From: Linum tenue
Taxonomy: Eukaryota > Streptophyta > Magnoliopsida > Malpighiales > Linaceae
Length of the DNA stretch: 64,000 bases
Direction: 5' to 3'
NCBI GenBank assembly: GCA_946122785.1
Contig: CAMGYJ010000002.1
Location: 44,418,495-44,482,494, forward strand
In this document: positions 1 to 10,927 of the stretch, one piece after another
Layout: each line of letters opens with the position of its first letter
Numbering within the stretch: the first letter of the stretch is position 1
The notes under the pieces: model-generated
Database searches by the model: none
The model's input: only the letters and a program-made list of their open reading frames with translations
Told to the model about the DNA's origin: nothing
Made by a program: the position numbers and the translations under genes

Positions 1-542
1 CCGGCGCTAAATTCAGCGATCCCGGCTCCGACCTAAATAATAGCCGAAATTCATGGAGTAGAACCAGAGGATTAATTACCTCGCTGCAGGAAGCTCGTAT
101 ATGAAATTTGGGCTCAATCTGGCTTCCGGATACTCCGAAACCCTAATTTGGCTTATCGGGAATTCAAGAAATTCCTGAACCAAAAACTCGTTTTAAAACT
201 CTAAATCGATAAACTACGACGAATGGATGGATTAGGCGTTACTTACGGGATTTTTGGATCACTGTAGCTCAAGAATTGAGCTTTGCAATTTACTTCCTCG
301 CATCCCCTGAAGAGCCTCTGCTCTCGGTCCAGAAAATAGAACCGAAGAAGATGATAATGGACGGGGTGGGGGAAGTTAATATATATGGCCGCTTAATATA
401 TATATATATATATATATAATACGTATACTTATCCGATCGATCGATAATCTGATTTTCGTCGAAATAGTATCAAAATGCTCGAATTTAAATCGCGAACTTT
501 CTTGCGATCGAAATATGGGATTTGTCGGAACGGGATGTTACA
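1..542 (-). mobile_element. Partial LTR of a Ty3-type retrotransposon
   Basis: Read on the minus strand, the block begins at position 542 with TGTAACATCCCG. This is a common 5' start of plant Ty3 LTRs, and the sequence changes character just beyond it. The block runs off the left edge, so neither the other LTR end nor a TSD can be seen. It contains no gene. Assignment rests on the terminal motif only; it could instead be a promoter or UTR region of a host gene beyond the window. Confidence 0.45.
395..419. repeat. (TA)n microsatellite
   Basis: A run of about twelve TA dinucleotides inside the LTR-like block. A similar TA run occurs near 39357-39375. Confidence 0.85.
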
Positions 543-971
543 CTGCGTGGGTAACAAGTTTCATGGTTTCTTGTTTGACTGATGTTCATTTTCTGTTGTG
601 AAGTAACATACTAACAACACCAGACCATATTTATATTGACAGAACCCATGACCCATATGGATATGTTCCCCTCCAATGTTTGAACCTTTCCTAATCTTTG
701 CCCTTCTCAACCAACCCAGCTAACGGTACTCATTTCCCTCTGACAGAGCTTCGATTATGAAATATAAATAAAGAGGTCATAGGCAAGCAACCAAATATGT
801 CCAAAACAAACATCTGGCTTCGGAGATCATATGAACTGCAATTTTTGTATAATTCAGGATATTCGCATAACAAACTGCAGAAGGGCAAATCCCGACAAAG
901 GTAAGAGTGGCAAATGTATGAACAGTAGGAGGCGAACAAACAAAAGCAGGTTTCAAGTCCTGATAAGCTAC

Positions 972-1394
972 TGCTTTGCCATACTCCAGCATCATTATTC
1001 CAGAAGAGAATCTACATTCACGAGGCAGGTCCAAAAACAGAAGTTCGTCGATGACACCGCTGCCAAACTTGATTTCATTAAGTCGAGGTAGCACTTCAAA
1101 AGTTGCCTCTACAAAAGGAGGAAAAGCAGATAGTACTAAAAATCAATATTATGCGCCACAAATAAGTCATATGAATGCTAGACTGTATGCTATGAAACTT
1201 TATCTTGGCGAAAACTCAAGTTTTCAACAGATGTCATCTAGAAATTCAATTCCAAACATGGTCAAGTGGTCAAGGATTACATCCATAATTTCCAACAAGC
1301 CGATCCTAGCCAGATAAAAAACCAGATGTTGCCATATCCACCTACCAAATCCTCTTCCTGACTTTGAACCACTGATGCCGCACTGCCATGCCTC
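972..1394 (-). pseudogene. SEU: SEUSS co-repressor gene fragment (two exons and their intron)
   Basis: Two consecutive exons of a SEUSS-family (LIM-domain-binding type) transcriptional co-repressor are visible. Exon 1 is 1346-1394 and encodes EAWQCGISGSKSGRGF, preceded by a CAG acceptor and followed by a GTAGGT donor. Exon 2 is 972-1108, preceded by TTTTGTAG. It continues in frame to EATFEVLPRLNEIK, then GSGVIDELLFLDLPREC and MMLEYGKA, ending at a GTAGCT donor. SEUSS normally recruits LEUNIG to repress floral homeotic genes. Here only about 60 codons remain, with no start, glutamine-rich part or C-terminal domain. The fragment lies in the same orientation as, and just 3' of, a Helitron helicase gene, which is where Helitrons often carry captured host exons. 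The exon/intron match is direct; capture is inferred. A decayed host copy is the alternative. Confidence 0.8.
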
Positions 1395-1652
1395 CTGAAG
1401 ATAACACAAGAAGAAGTTAAGAAAGTTCCAAATGTAAACAAACCCATCTTGTAAATTTCAAGGTTGTTAAGTAAAAATTATTTAATACAAAAATATGGGA
1501 GGGTTGCTGACCTGTTCTTTTATGTAGCATGCCATAAATGGGATCGAAGTGATGATAAGGTGAGTAACAAGTTCACTGCAAAGAACATGAAAAAATGTAA
1601 GTTGCGGTCAAAATAAAGTGGGTAAAATTATTGGGAGGGTCGAAATATACCA

Positions 1653-3329
1653 TTACAGTGGCGGTGCGGTGAGCTCTGCTGTGTTTCTAAGACAGCTAAA
1701 TGCCTCATGGTACACTATGTTGCGAGTGTAGTTTGAGGGGATGTTTGGTTCATTTACAATGAGGAACCGTAGACCTGCAGCTGTCCGGACTCGAGATACA
1801 GCAACATAAAGTTGACCATGATTAAAGACAGGTTTCGGTAAGTAAATACCAACACTCTGTAATGTTTGTCCCTGGCTTTTATTGATGGTCATGGCGTAAC
1901 ACAGGCGAACCGGGAATTGTCGTCGTTTAAGCACGAATGGCCAACGGCTGTCGTTGATGTTAAGGACAACTCTGGGAATAGCCACAGTCTTCCCATTAAA
2001 TGTACCTCCCATTATGAGACCCTTAATAACATAATGACCCAAGAAGACAATCATCAAGCGCGTACCATTGCATAAACCTATAGCTGGGTTGAGATTCCTT
2101 AACAACATGACTGGCGTGAAGACCTTGAGGTCAATCTGATGCTCTGGATAGCCGTTGAAAGACAGGGTATTGAGGAATTCTGTAGGATATTTGGTTTCAA
2201 TTCGTCCTGCATCGGTTGCATCAGTATGCAATGTGTCACTGCTAAAATAAGTCCGTATGGGGCCTTGTACCAAAGAAAGCATATGAGTATTAATCTCTGT
2301 GACATTGATGTTTGTTGGAGTCACGTTGGATCTTTCAGTCAAATATGAAGCACTGTGAAATCTTTGAGAGAAATCAGAATATATTTCGGAAGTCATCTTC
2401 TCGATGGGTGCATCTGTAGATTGGATCATAGAGGATTCTGGAATTTCTATCCAATCAGTTGGTTGGTTCTCAACAAAAGATTTAGCTCGAACAATTCCAT
2501 CACCAACAGAAAGAGTCCATTCTGCAAAGTTCTGGCCATCAAAAATTTGCCTCTGGTTTGCAGCATCAGAAGTAACACGCATGTTCTGTGATAGGTGGAG
2601 CACAGTGCACAAAGGCCACAGGTAAGAACGTGTAAGAGATGCATCAACACTTTCTTCTCTCCCAGCATCAGCCACAATTGGTAAAGTCTGCCGAAAGTCT
2701 CCACCAAGTAGAACTGTTTTGCCTCCAAACGGTATGTACTGGTCACCAGTCAAAGGGACTTTCATAATGTCACAGAAAGCACGATCAACTGCCTCAAAAG
2801 ACAAACGATGAACCATTGGGGCTTCATCCCATATAATGAGAGATGCACCAATTATCAACTCGGCAAGAGGTGTACCTTTTTTTATATTACAAGAAGAACC
2901 ATGGTCAATTTCCAGGGGGATCTTGAACCGGGAATGAGCTATAGTTGCATTAGGAAGCAAGGTTGCAGCAATTCCCGAAGAAGCAACGACAAGAACAATT
3001 TTGCCAAGTTCCTTGAGATGGCCAAGAATCGTTCTATAGAGGAATGTTTTACCAGTACCTCCATGACCATGAAGGAAAAAGAAACTTGAAGATCTGGTCT
3101 GAGCAGGTAAAAAATAATTTATGACTGTTTGGAATGCTAGTGCCTGCTGCTCATTCAAGCTAGTGGGAACGGGCATTGCGGAGTCAACATCCGGCAGAAC
3201 AGGACTGTATGTTTCATGTGCAGGAGGCGGTTGCAAGTCATGTAGTGGAGGCTCAGCCGTTGGGAGTGGGAGGTTAAAATGTGAGAGAGTTGCTGAATAT
3301 CCATCTAGCATTCGTTGCAATTCCCACAA
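1653..3329 (-). CDS. Helitron helicase domain (PIF1-type, C-terminal part of Rep-helicase)
   Basis: A 558-codon open frame matches the superfamily 1B PIF1-type helicase that forms the C-terminal half of the Helitron transposase and drives 5'-to-3' DNA unwinding during rolling-circle transposition. Visible motifs in order are Walker A (GHGGTGKTFLYRTI, about residue 87), Walker B (SLIIWDEAPM, about 165), LLGGDFRQTLPIV (about 208), a late GTRLMIVFLGHY segment, and the C-terminal TINKSQGQTLQSVG and LYVAVSRVRTA motifs. No stop or frameshift interrupts this part, unlike the Rep part upstream. The ATG at 3329 is internal to the original protein: homology continues upstream to 3514 in the same reading direction. 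It acts with the HUH Rep domain at 4105-4601. The intact helicase beside a broken Rep suggests recent decay of the element. Confidence 0.9.
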   Translation of the reverse strand: MWELQRMLDGYSATLSHFNLPLPTAEPPLHDLQPPPAHETYSPVLPDVDSAMPVPTSLNEQQALAFQTVINYFLPAQTRSSSFFFLHGHGGTGKTFLYRTILGHLKELGKIVLVVASSGIAATLLPNATIAHSRFKIPLEIDHGSSCNIKKGTPLAELIIGASLIIWDEAPMVHRLSFEAVDRAFCDIMKVPLTGDQYIPFGGKTVLLGGDFRQTLPIVADAGREESVDASLTRSYLWPLCTVLHLSQNMRVTSDAANQRQIFDGQNFAEWTLSVGDGIVRAKSFVENQPTDWIEIPESSMIQSTDAPIEKMTSEIYSDFSQRFHSASYLTERSNVTPTNINVTEINTHMLSLVQGPIRTYFSSDTLHTDATDAGRIETKYPTEFLNTLSFNGYPEHQIDLKVFTPVMLLRNLNPAIGLCNGTRLMIVFLGHYVIKGLIMGGTFNGKTVAIPRVVLNINDSRWPFVLKRRQFPVRLCYAMTINKSQGQTLQSVGIYLPKPVFNHGQLYVAVSRVRTAAGLRFLIVNEPNIPSNYTRNIVYHEAFSCLRNTAELTAPPL

Positions 3330-4601
3330 TAGCTTATTTTAGGCAACTCTGGTGGAATAAGATTGTTATTGAAGCTAACATCTCGCTGGCACTGATATGT
3401 TATATCATCCGAAAGCAATTCCCATGTCTTATCAAAAAGACCTAGGGGATCAGACAGTTCACAAAACATGAGCATTGTGACAAAAGATACCTGAGAAGAC
3501 GACACATGCCCCACTGACTAACCTCTTTGATAACAAGCAACCATTCGTTGTCGTTTGACAATAAACCAAGACGCTGACAAGCAGCCTGATACGTGCGACA
3601 CGGAAATCCATTAACTGTACGTAGATCAGCAAAATTAAGGCCCTCACGAATCTTGGTCAGAAGTTGCCTGAGGTAAAAAGTATCTCCACAACCTGGATGA
3701 ATATAAACAATACGGCCAATTGCAAAACCCTTCTTTCTTTGAGTCCAGTTTTTTTCCTTCAAATCCCATATATATTTGTTCGGGGTCTCTGCATAGAGCA
3801 AGGAACGCGCACCTGGGTCCCGTTGGTTAAGAGAAAACCACTGTGTGAGAGTAGTTTCTGAAATAGCATCGCGTGCAAGAATCCGTGATAGTCTCTGTTT
3901 CTTTCTATAAGGAACGCGATGCTTCCCTTCAAGATGCACACACAAGCGCTGCACAGGCGGTGTTCTCTCGCGGATAGGGAACTCAAAGATACGCTAGGCT
4001 GCTTCATATGATGACAAACTTCTGCAGTCCAAGTATCGTTTTATCTCGTCAATTGGCGGAGGTGGTCCGGTTACAGTTGAGGAAGAAGAGGGCTGATCAT
4101 GACTCTATGCAACCACCATAGAACGATCGGGGCCTTTGGTGATATATTTGAAGAGGTACTTAATCAAACGTCCTTGGTGGCAAAGTTCGACATTTATATG
4201 AGCTTGGAAAAGGACAAGCAAGTTTCTGTTATACGGAACAATGTACCGATTATCAAGTATAGCCGATCCTTTTGGAGCTGATATGCCTGTGTCTCGTCTT
4301 CGATAAACCGTGTAGCCGTATTGATCCGTCGTTGTTTCCGAATTGAACGATTTGGGAAAGAATTTTGAACATGAGCCGTCTTTCATGCAGACATTGGATG
4401 GATTATCCGAACCACATGGACCATGAAGCATGAACTTTGTCACTATTTCATAGCCAACCGGATCTTGTTCTGGATCCGGCAATTTAGCAGTAATCGTCGA
4501 ATCGATGTCAGCAGGTGAATTTAATTTATGCTTCTCATCCAGCCACAGCAGAATATGAACGTGAGGCATACCTCTTTTCTGAAACTCTATTGTTTTAATA
4601 C
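3330..4601 (-). pseudogene. Helitron Rep (HUH endonuclease) and linker, broken
   Basis: This is the Rep half of the same transposase. At 4105-4569 the frame encodes GMPHVHILLWLDEKHK, the HxH metal-binding motif of HUH endonucleases. Near its end comes KYLFKYITKGPDRSM, which holds the pair of tyrosines used to cut and join single-stranded DNA. Downstream (3442-4104) the linker to the helicase is recognisable (QRLCVHLEGKH, SRILARDAISETTLTQWF, KEVSQWGMCRLLRY). Lesions seen are TAG stops at 4105-4107 and 3994-3996 (the latter in YEAA-stop-RIFEF, expected Trp) and a frameshift near 3490, where the frame moves to DPLGLFDKTWELL. An AG acceptor at 4602-4603 opens the exon. The protein cannot be made as one piece from this copy. 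Confidence 0.85.
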
Positions 4602-5813
4602 CTGTCCGTTGAAAAAAGGCAGAGGAACATAGTGGTAATTAGGCAGAAGTACTGAAACTGAAGACATGATAACACATCATGAATGAACCAAGCAGATTAA
4701 CTTACACCCAATGACAAAATACTGCAAATCGTAAAACTGTAACATTCGTATAAATAGCAGATATGGTAGATGGTCTTTGTGTATGGGACACTGAATTGAT
4801 GGAGTTGATAGTGGTGGGTGTGGAGTTTTTGGAAATGAGCATTCTATGTCTAAACGAGACCACTGAAAAGGGTGGGACTCGCCCTCATAATAACTACTCC
4901 TAAAGGCCAATATGAGAAAGAAGTAAAGAATAGATAATCTTTCATCATGTTGCTTCTTTCCAAAATCTCCTGCTTGAGTTATTCACCGATTCACCAAACA
5001 GTTTGATTAATACAGTAAAGGCACAAATGGCTACTCAACAAAGAAAATCCAGTCACCACTAACAATAATGAAAAGAAGGAAAACACCTACGTTGTTTTAA
5101 ACTTCCATCATCTCCTTAATTACTTGGCAGCTAACAAATTGTGGTTTGTTACATTTTACTATTTAGTCAAGAGTGCTAACTAAGTGTGTACGATTCACGT
5201 CATCAACCTACTGAAACGGACTGACGAGAACTTGAATCCTCATCTCACTCACTCCCGGCCATATAAAAAAGAAAGAACTAATTAAGTAACCTTATAAAAA
5301 TAAAGTGCTAATTAAGCAATAGTAGCCAATGTACTGAGTAACTTGGAACTCTGCTAACTTCTAAACAGAGTACTTCCCACTTAGAATTAGTATCACTGGA
5401 ATAGGAACAACAATATTACTAAGAATGAGGAAGTCAATCTCTATAGTAACGAAGTCAGTGTGGTCCACTTTTCATGAACCTGAACCAGCGGCGGATTCAG
5501 GATTGGGTAGAGCACTGGGCCACATTGGAAAAAAGCAGAGAAGGTTGGGCCGTAACACGACGAACACTGAAACGAACACCGAAACGAACAGCAAAAATCG
5601 AAAATTTACACGTGCTATACTAGCTCCGGATTGAGGGAGGGCTGGGCCGTGGCCCGGGGGCGGCCCCGCCCTAGATCCGCCGCTGACCTGAACCATAACA
5701 GAAAGAAGAGGAAAGGGATGTTTGCAACATACGAAAGGCATGCACATGAAAAAGTAGTTCCATTAAAAAATGAAAGCGATAAAACATGCGGTATAGAGAA
5801 TGGTAAGGCAAAC
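4602..5813 (-). other. Intron in the Helitron Rep gene, holding a MITE
   Basis: The donor GTTTGCC at 5813 follows GKTIAG, and the acceptor at 4602-4605 precedes IKTIEFQKRG. Joining the two restores one frame and a sequence typical of plant Helitron Rep proteins. At 1212 bp the intron is long. 200 bp of it is the MITE at 5486-5685; the rest is AT-rich with no recognisable gene. Confidence 0.6.
5486..5685. mobile_element. Short hAT-type MITE, family 1 (copy 1), 200 bp
   Basis: The ends are the inverted repeats CAGCGGCGGATTCAGG and GATCCGCCGCTG. The element is flanked by the exact 8-bp target duplication ACCTGAAC (5478-5485 and 5686-5693), the size used by hAT transposases. A second copy of the same sequence lies at 38760-38951. 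It has no coding capacity and must have moved in trans. Confidence 0.92.
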
Positions 5814-6417
5814 CTGCAATTGTTTTTCCAAAAAATTGTGACCTTGTAAGCTCATCCTCAAGAGCATTAAGTTTCATTCGAAAAACCCGAGCAACTATCT
5901 GTGGTTTCAGCTCACTTCTGGATCCGCACAGTTCACGAAACGATTCTGTTATCTCGGGCCACTGAGAGTTGCAGGTAAAGGTGATGGAAAGATCCGGACT
6001 GCCATGATGGTGAACAATAGCCATTGCATCTAAATACAGCTGTTTCATGTACTGAGGACTACCGATATAGGACGATGGAAGGACAACATGGCCAACATCA
6101 TCACCTGTAACATCACCTCTGTCAAAAGCGTCTGTGAGACCCTAATACAACTCAGCACGAAGTTCTTCCTGATGAGTACGTAAATAATAAAGCCTGTTCT
6201 GTTCAACTTTGGAGAATGCATCAACTATATAGTGCTGCAAAGCTTTTCCTCCACGCATCAATGTTTGTCCATCATCCATGTGCCGTAAACGAAATGCATA
6301 ATATTCACGCTGAGTTATATACTTGCGTTTCAAAGTTGGCGGTACATGTACTGGATCATACGGTATCTTGGAGTGTTCGAAAAAACCGGTAATGAGGAGG
6401 CAGGAGGAGTCCAACAC
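5814..6417 (-). pseudogene. Helitron-like N-terminal domain of Rep-helicase, with one TAG stop
   Basis: Codons from 6417 downward read REYYAFRLRHMDDGQTLMRG, then GKALQHYIVDAF and RLYYLRTHQEELRAELY. After a TAG at 6142-6144 the same frame continues GLTDAFDRGDVTGDDVGHVV, LPSSYIGSPQYMKQLYLDAM and SPDLSITFTCNSQWPEITESF to the donor at 5813. This is the conserved N-terminal domain of plant Helitron transposases; its exact biochemical role is not settled. One in-frame TAG (expected Gln) breaks it. The ATG at 6417 is probably not the true start, because recognisable sequence already begins there. Confidence 0.85.
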
Positions 6418-6449
6418 AGTAAGATGCAGGGGGAAGGAAACCTGGTACG

Positions 6450-7545
6450 TAGGCTGATCGGATTACATGTGCCATTTCAGAGGAGGGTTCCAGGAGAGTA
6501 CGCGTACCAGGAGTGTTCGAAATTGCAAAGCCACCTTGAGGGAGAACAACACGAATTAGCCAACCAAAGACGGATAAGAGTTAAAATGACGACGGAAGAA
6601 AAGGCAAGAAAGGCAAGACCTCGCGTCGCAGCAGTAACCTTGAGGCACCTGAGGGCAAGAACAACGACCCCATCACGGCCAAGGAAGGCCAGTTCCTCAC
6701 CGTCAACAGCACGTGCTATATCGCCCCAAAGCGTAATATCAAGCAACATATGGCTGAAAGAACGACAGAGTGGACAACTGAAGAAGACAAGAGGGAAATA
6801 AAATGTAAGAAGGACAATAGACGAATAAGTCAGGGGAACACAAACCTTTCATTCTGCAATACCAGTTCCGACGAACGTTATCGCCAAAGGTTGTGAAAGT
6901 ATGGGAAAGGCCTGTAACACTAACTACAGCACCAACTACATCTGCAGAAAAAGTAGGCGTAAAATTGGTAAGTACAAGTAAGCAACCTACCTTGAGTAGA
7001 TAAACAGAAAGACGGGGAAGAGGAAACGAATGGACAACCTGTTAGGTAAGACGCCGAGCGAATACGAGAGTGGAGGGAGCTAAAGGGGACGAATTGAAAG
7101 CTTCCGGCCAGAAATGGGGCGACGAAGCAGTGACGTCTTCAAATTTCGTGTCAACTGAAAGAACGATTTCTAATTTGTGGGAGCAAGAACGATAAACAGG
7201 ACCAGGAGGTTGAACCCGGAAACCACTAACAAAGTAGACATTCCCCAACTGCAAGAGGGCGGAGAAATGATAAGTCAAATTGGGGGGAGCCAGACCCTGA
7301 ATTAAAGTTCCCTGCAAGACAAAAACAAAGACGACATCAACACACAGCAAGAGAAAGAATGCAAATAACAGCAAGCAAGGTAAATAAAAGCACACCTCTT
7401 CATCATTCCAAAGGGTGCAGTAGTTAAAGATCAGAGAAGGATCCTTCAAACCATAGGACCCCCAAGCGTGAACCAGACGCAGTTTGAGCAGCGTGTGCAG
7501 ACCGTCATTTGCACCAACATCAAACAGAAGCTTATGAGTAACCAT
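6450..7545 (-). pseudogene. Helitron-borne RPA70-like single-stranded DNA-binding gene (multi-exon)
   Basis: Plant Helitrons often carry a gene related to the large subunit of replication protein A, thought to bind the single-stranded intermediate. Exon 1 (7396-7545, ATG at 7545) encodes LLKLRLVHAWGSYGL and FNYCTLWNDEE, and ends at a GTGTGC donor. Exon 2 starts at 7311 after CTTGCAG and reads GTLIQGLAPPNLTYHF, GNVYFVSGFRVQPPG and EIVLSVDTKFED: a DBD-A type OB fold. A third exon near 6848-6946 reads DVVGAVVSVTGLSHTFTTFG. A fourth near 6640-6749 has DITLWGDIARAVDGEELAF, matching DBD-B. The C-terminal zinc-finger OB fold of host RPA70 is not seen. Same strand and just upstream of Rep-helicase. 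Later exon ends are uncertain, so I call it a remnant. Confidence 0.72.
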
Positions 7546-8965
7546 GGCGGAAATCAGAGGAAAACCAAAGAAGACGGAGCAACAGAAAAGAGCAGATATA
7601 AGGAGGTTCAGGAACAAACCGGGAAAGCAGAATATAAGGAAAGAAGAGAGCAAAAGCAGCCGGACTCAGGCGGTGACCAACCCATCGGTGTGAAAAGACA
7701 GGCCGACCTCAGCCGGATCTCGAGGAAACCCCAAAGCAGCGGCGGCCAAAAAGTCGAAGAAGAGAGAGGCAACCACGAGCAAGGATCGTCGCAGAGCAGA
7801 GGAAAAACAACCGAGATCATTTGGACAAACACTGGATTGGGAATAGAAATGGATTGGGAATAGAAAGAAACAATCTTTCACGGCAAAACGTCCCCTGGCT
7901 CTAGGTTCTCTAGCCTGACGCTTCTTTTCTCCAGCCTTCATCAAATATTAAAGAATGAATTACAAGGTAGATAGGATTAAAGAATGAATGATAGGGTAGA
8001 TAGGACTTCTAGGCTGACGTTTCTTTTCCCTAGAGCAATGATGGAACTAACGGCAGAAAAAGAACTAATCACAGCAACGATGAAAACTAATGGCAGCAAC
8101 TAATTACGGTAGTGCCACCCATGGGATGGGACACTAATGAACAGTACATTTTGGACATGTCTTATCATAAGAAGAATTATGGTTTCATCTTTTGTAGCAC
8201 CTGCTATTTTTCTCCTCATTGCGACGCTTTGCTTTGCATAAGCTCATGGCAACTGGAGTATCGCAAGGAGAATCATCGGCTCCGACACCTCGGGCAACTG
8301 TGACGCCATTGCCCTGTAATTAACATACTTGCAAATTTGTCATCATTTTTGTAACTTTATGTACAATGTTCATATCATTGAGTGATCTATGTTTGAAGGG
8401 AAAGGTAGAGCTATTTTACCTCAACGATGTGATGTTGAACCTCAGAGTTGCTCTGTAGTTGAGAGCGATCGTAACCGAGTCCGTCGTGGCACATGAATGT
8501 AATTAGCTATGTATTCTCAATCGTTCTGTCGGCAGATAATTTTATTTTCATTGATATGGATCAATGGTGAATGCGTGGCAAAGACTGAAGTGTTGGAAGG
8601 ACAGCTAAAAACCATCAATTCTGAGCTTGCTAAGGCTGCAAGGAACAAAAGGCTTTCCATGCATACTGTCAGACGAGTGAACAGGCGAGCTATGCTCACA
8701 AATGATGGTAATTAATAAATCTACACATTCTTCACCTTTGTTCTTTACTTTCACTTCCACATTGCACATGCTTATTTTGGTTTTTGTAGGTGTCGAAGAC
8801 AAATACAAAATGCTAACAACGACACGAAATCGGCTCTTCCACTGACTACATCCGCATAAAAGCCGTAATGGTCAAATTTATAGGCGCAGTTCTCAATTAC
8901 AAAGTACGACCGATCGATTTGAATTACTCATTCAACATTCATCTATTGCTTATGGACTTGCTTAT
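7546..8965. other. No recognisable gene; possible 5' part of the Helitron
   Basis: Short open frames on both strands (for example 8509-8715 plus, with a lysine/arginine-rich stretch) match nothing I know. I searched for a Helitron 5' terminus (on this strand it would end GA followed by T) and could not fix one. Confidence 0.5.
7947..8004. repeat. Two tandem 29-bp units
   Basis: Two head-to-tail copies of ATTAAAGAATGAAT followed by GGTAGATAGG, differing at a few sites. A similar TAG(C/G)CTGACG(C/T)TTCTTTT motif flanks the pair on both sides, which suggests a larger degenerate duplication. Confidence 0.7.
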
Positions 8966-9189
8966 TGTCAAAGATAGCAAAATTGTAAAGAACAACAAGG
9001 TTTTTTAACGTGATTTTGTCAATTAGACACTAGTTCACGGTGAGAATCTCTCTCACAGGTTGTATGATCTTCTTATTTTCTTATACTCTTGTCATAGTTT
9101 TGACGAGTACAAATAGGTTTCCAAACCTAGTCCCAACCGTGCCCTATATGGGCTAATAACATATTGGTACACTAATCATGTAATTAACA
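8966..9189 (-). repeat. 3' LTR of Copia A (224 bp)
   Basis: It begins TGTCAAAGATAG on this strand and ends AATTAACA. It is followed by CCCTTCCTCGAA, which read on the minus strand is the purine-rich tract next to a 3' LTR. It matches the right LTR except where that copy is split by a Helitron. Confidence 0.9.
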
Positions 9190-9199
9190 CCCTTCCTCG

Positions 9200-9831
9200 A
9201 ATTGATGTTGGGAGACTAACATCAATTTTCAAGACAAGTACCAATGTCTACTAGAAGAAATAGCCTTTGTCAACATATCTGCAGTCTAATCTTCTGTTGA
9301 TAGATGGCTTAACTAGATCATCCCTTCTGCAACTAGTTGTTGAATGTAATGCACATGTACTTTGATATGTTTAGTCTAATCATGTAGAACTGGATTTATT
9401 GCTATCTGAATCGCACTAGTATTATCTTCGTACATCCTCATAGGAAGCTTGCACACAACACCCAATTCCTGGAAAAGGCGTTGCAACCAAACCATTTCAA
9501 AACTGAGTTCGGACATGGATCTGTGCTCTGCTTCTGTTGATGACTTGGAAACCTTATCATGTTTCCTGCAACGCCAAGAAATGACCGACCAAATCTCACA
9601 CACCATCCTGACGTAGATTGCCTAGTATCTAGGCAGCCTGCATAATCTGCATCAGCGAAACCTTCCAATTCCGACTTACCATCTGCAGGAAAAACATTCC
9701 TACACCCTGTATATGTTTCGAGTACCGAAGAAGCCTATGTACTGCATCCAAATGAGTTGTTCTAGCAACTCCCATAAACTGACTCACATTATGCACGACA
9801 TAAGCAATATCTTGGTGAGTATGGGTAAGAT
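9200..9831 (-). pseudogene. Copia A RNase H remnant
   Basis: Frames at 9629-9844, 9438-9668 and 9376-9606 together read HTHQDIAYVVHNVSQFMG, DADYAGCLDTRQSTSGWCV and KSSTEAEHRSMSE. These are the conserved RNase H segments of Copia pol (catalytic Asp in DADYAGC, Glu in TEAE). Frame changes between the pieces show it is dead. The hAT element at 9832 cuts it off from its RT. Confidence 0.9.
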
Positions 9832-10919
9832 TAGGGGTAGGCATCGGTTCGGTTCAAAACAAACCGAACCAGAGCATGCCGGTACTCCATAAACTGTCTA
9901 AGGTCAAACCGATTTCGAAACAAACTATATTTCGGTTCGGTTTAGTCGAACTGAAATATATTCGGTTTGGAATAGGTAAACCCGACGAACCGTACACTTC
10001 TTCCATCTCAAATCTCATTCCTAATTTCCTTCTCCGATGTGTTCCCCTCTCTCTGACTCTCGGTTTCCCATTCCATCCTTCCATTTTCTCCCTCTCTCTG
10101 TCTCTCTGTTATGGACAACACGCCGCCGGTCCGCCCTCTCCGACAGATCCTCGATCATCTATTCGAGAGCTCTGTCGCCGAGGTCGCAGTGAGCTCCTCC
10201 GCCGAAGTGTATTCCTTCTCCCCAAGTAGGCCTCACCAAGTCCGCCGCTCAAAGGAAGAGGGGGTAGTTGCAAAAGAGAAGACATGGGATAGCATGCAGG
10301 GACTCCACCAGGCCAAGCATGTCGCCGTAGTTTCTGAGCCCCTGAATGCTCTCCCCTGTTGACTCTGTTGCCGAGCCGCCGCCGCAGGTCCTTGCTGATT
10401 CCGCCTCCGTTGAGATGCCGCATCAGAATCTGTTTTTCCTATGAAAGAAGAAGGAGATGGGTACAATGAATTTGGATCTAAAATAGTATTGGTTATGAAA
10501 TTGGCCACTTGCAGTTGCAGGGACGAAGATGAGATGAGAATTGGCAATGAAGGCCTCTTTGCGTCTCTTTAGGTTTAGAGATGAATTTGGAAGAGTGGTG
10601 GTGGTTGATGATTGTGGGGGGGTGGCAGTGGGAGATGAGAGTAGCAGGATGGGCTAGGGTTGTGAACTAGTGGAGAATTGGGCTTGGGAGAGGCAATTGT
10701 TTTGGGCTCTGAGGGACCGGGCTTGGCTTGGGGAGGGGAGTGTACTGGGCTAAGGTAGCAGTGAGCTCATGTTTCGGTTTTTAGAAATTCGGAAAATCGG
10801 TTCGATCGAGAGAATCTTGGTTTCCGAATTAGCCAGATTTCTATTCCAAATTTCTAACCGAATAAGCATATTTTAGTATTGGTTCGGTTCGGGGTTACCG
10901 AACCGGATGCCCACCACTA
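9832..10919. mobile_element. hAT-type non-autonomous element (1088 bp) inside Copia A
   Basis: The ends TAGGGGTAGGCATCGGTTCG and (reversed) TAGTGGTGGGCATCCGGTTC form terminal inverted repeats. The exact 8-bp duplication GGTAAGAT lies at 9824-9831 and 10920-10927. It splits the Copia frame exactly at SLIYLT/HTHQDIAY. No transposase is present. The GC-rich middle (10110-10430) has open frames on both strands and a CT-rich lead-in, and may be a captured gene fragment, but I do not recognise it. Confidence 0.95.
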
Positions 10920-10927
10920 GGTAAGAT

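Noticed and set aside
542..1652. Helitron 3' terminus beyond the SEUSS fragment
   Set aside because: I looked for a GC hairpin followed on the minus strand by CTRR next to a T and found none convincing, so the outer limits of the large Helitron are left open.
7468..7863. Plus-strand frame of 131 codons
   Set aside because: It overlaps the minus-strand RPA-like exons, which have clear OB-fold motifs and splice sites; the plus frame has no similarity.
8509..8715. Plus-strand frame with a Lys/Arg-rich segment followed by a GT...TTTTTGTAG intron-like stretch
   Set aside because: One possible exon only, with no similarity and no continuation in frame after the acceptor-like site.
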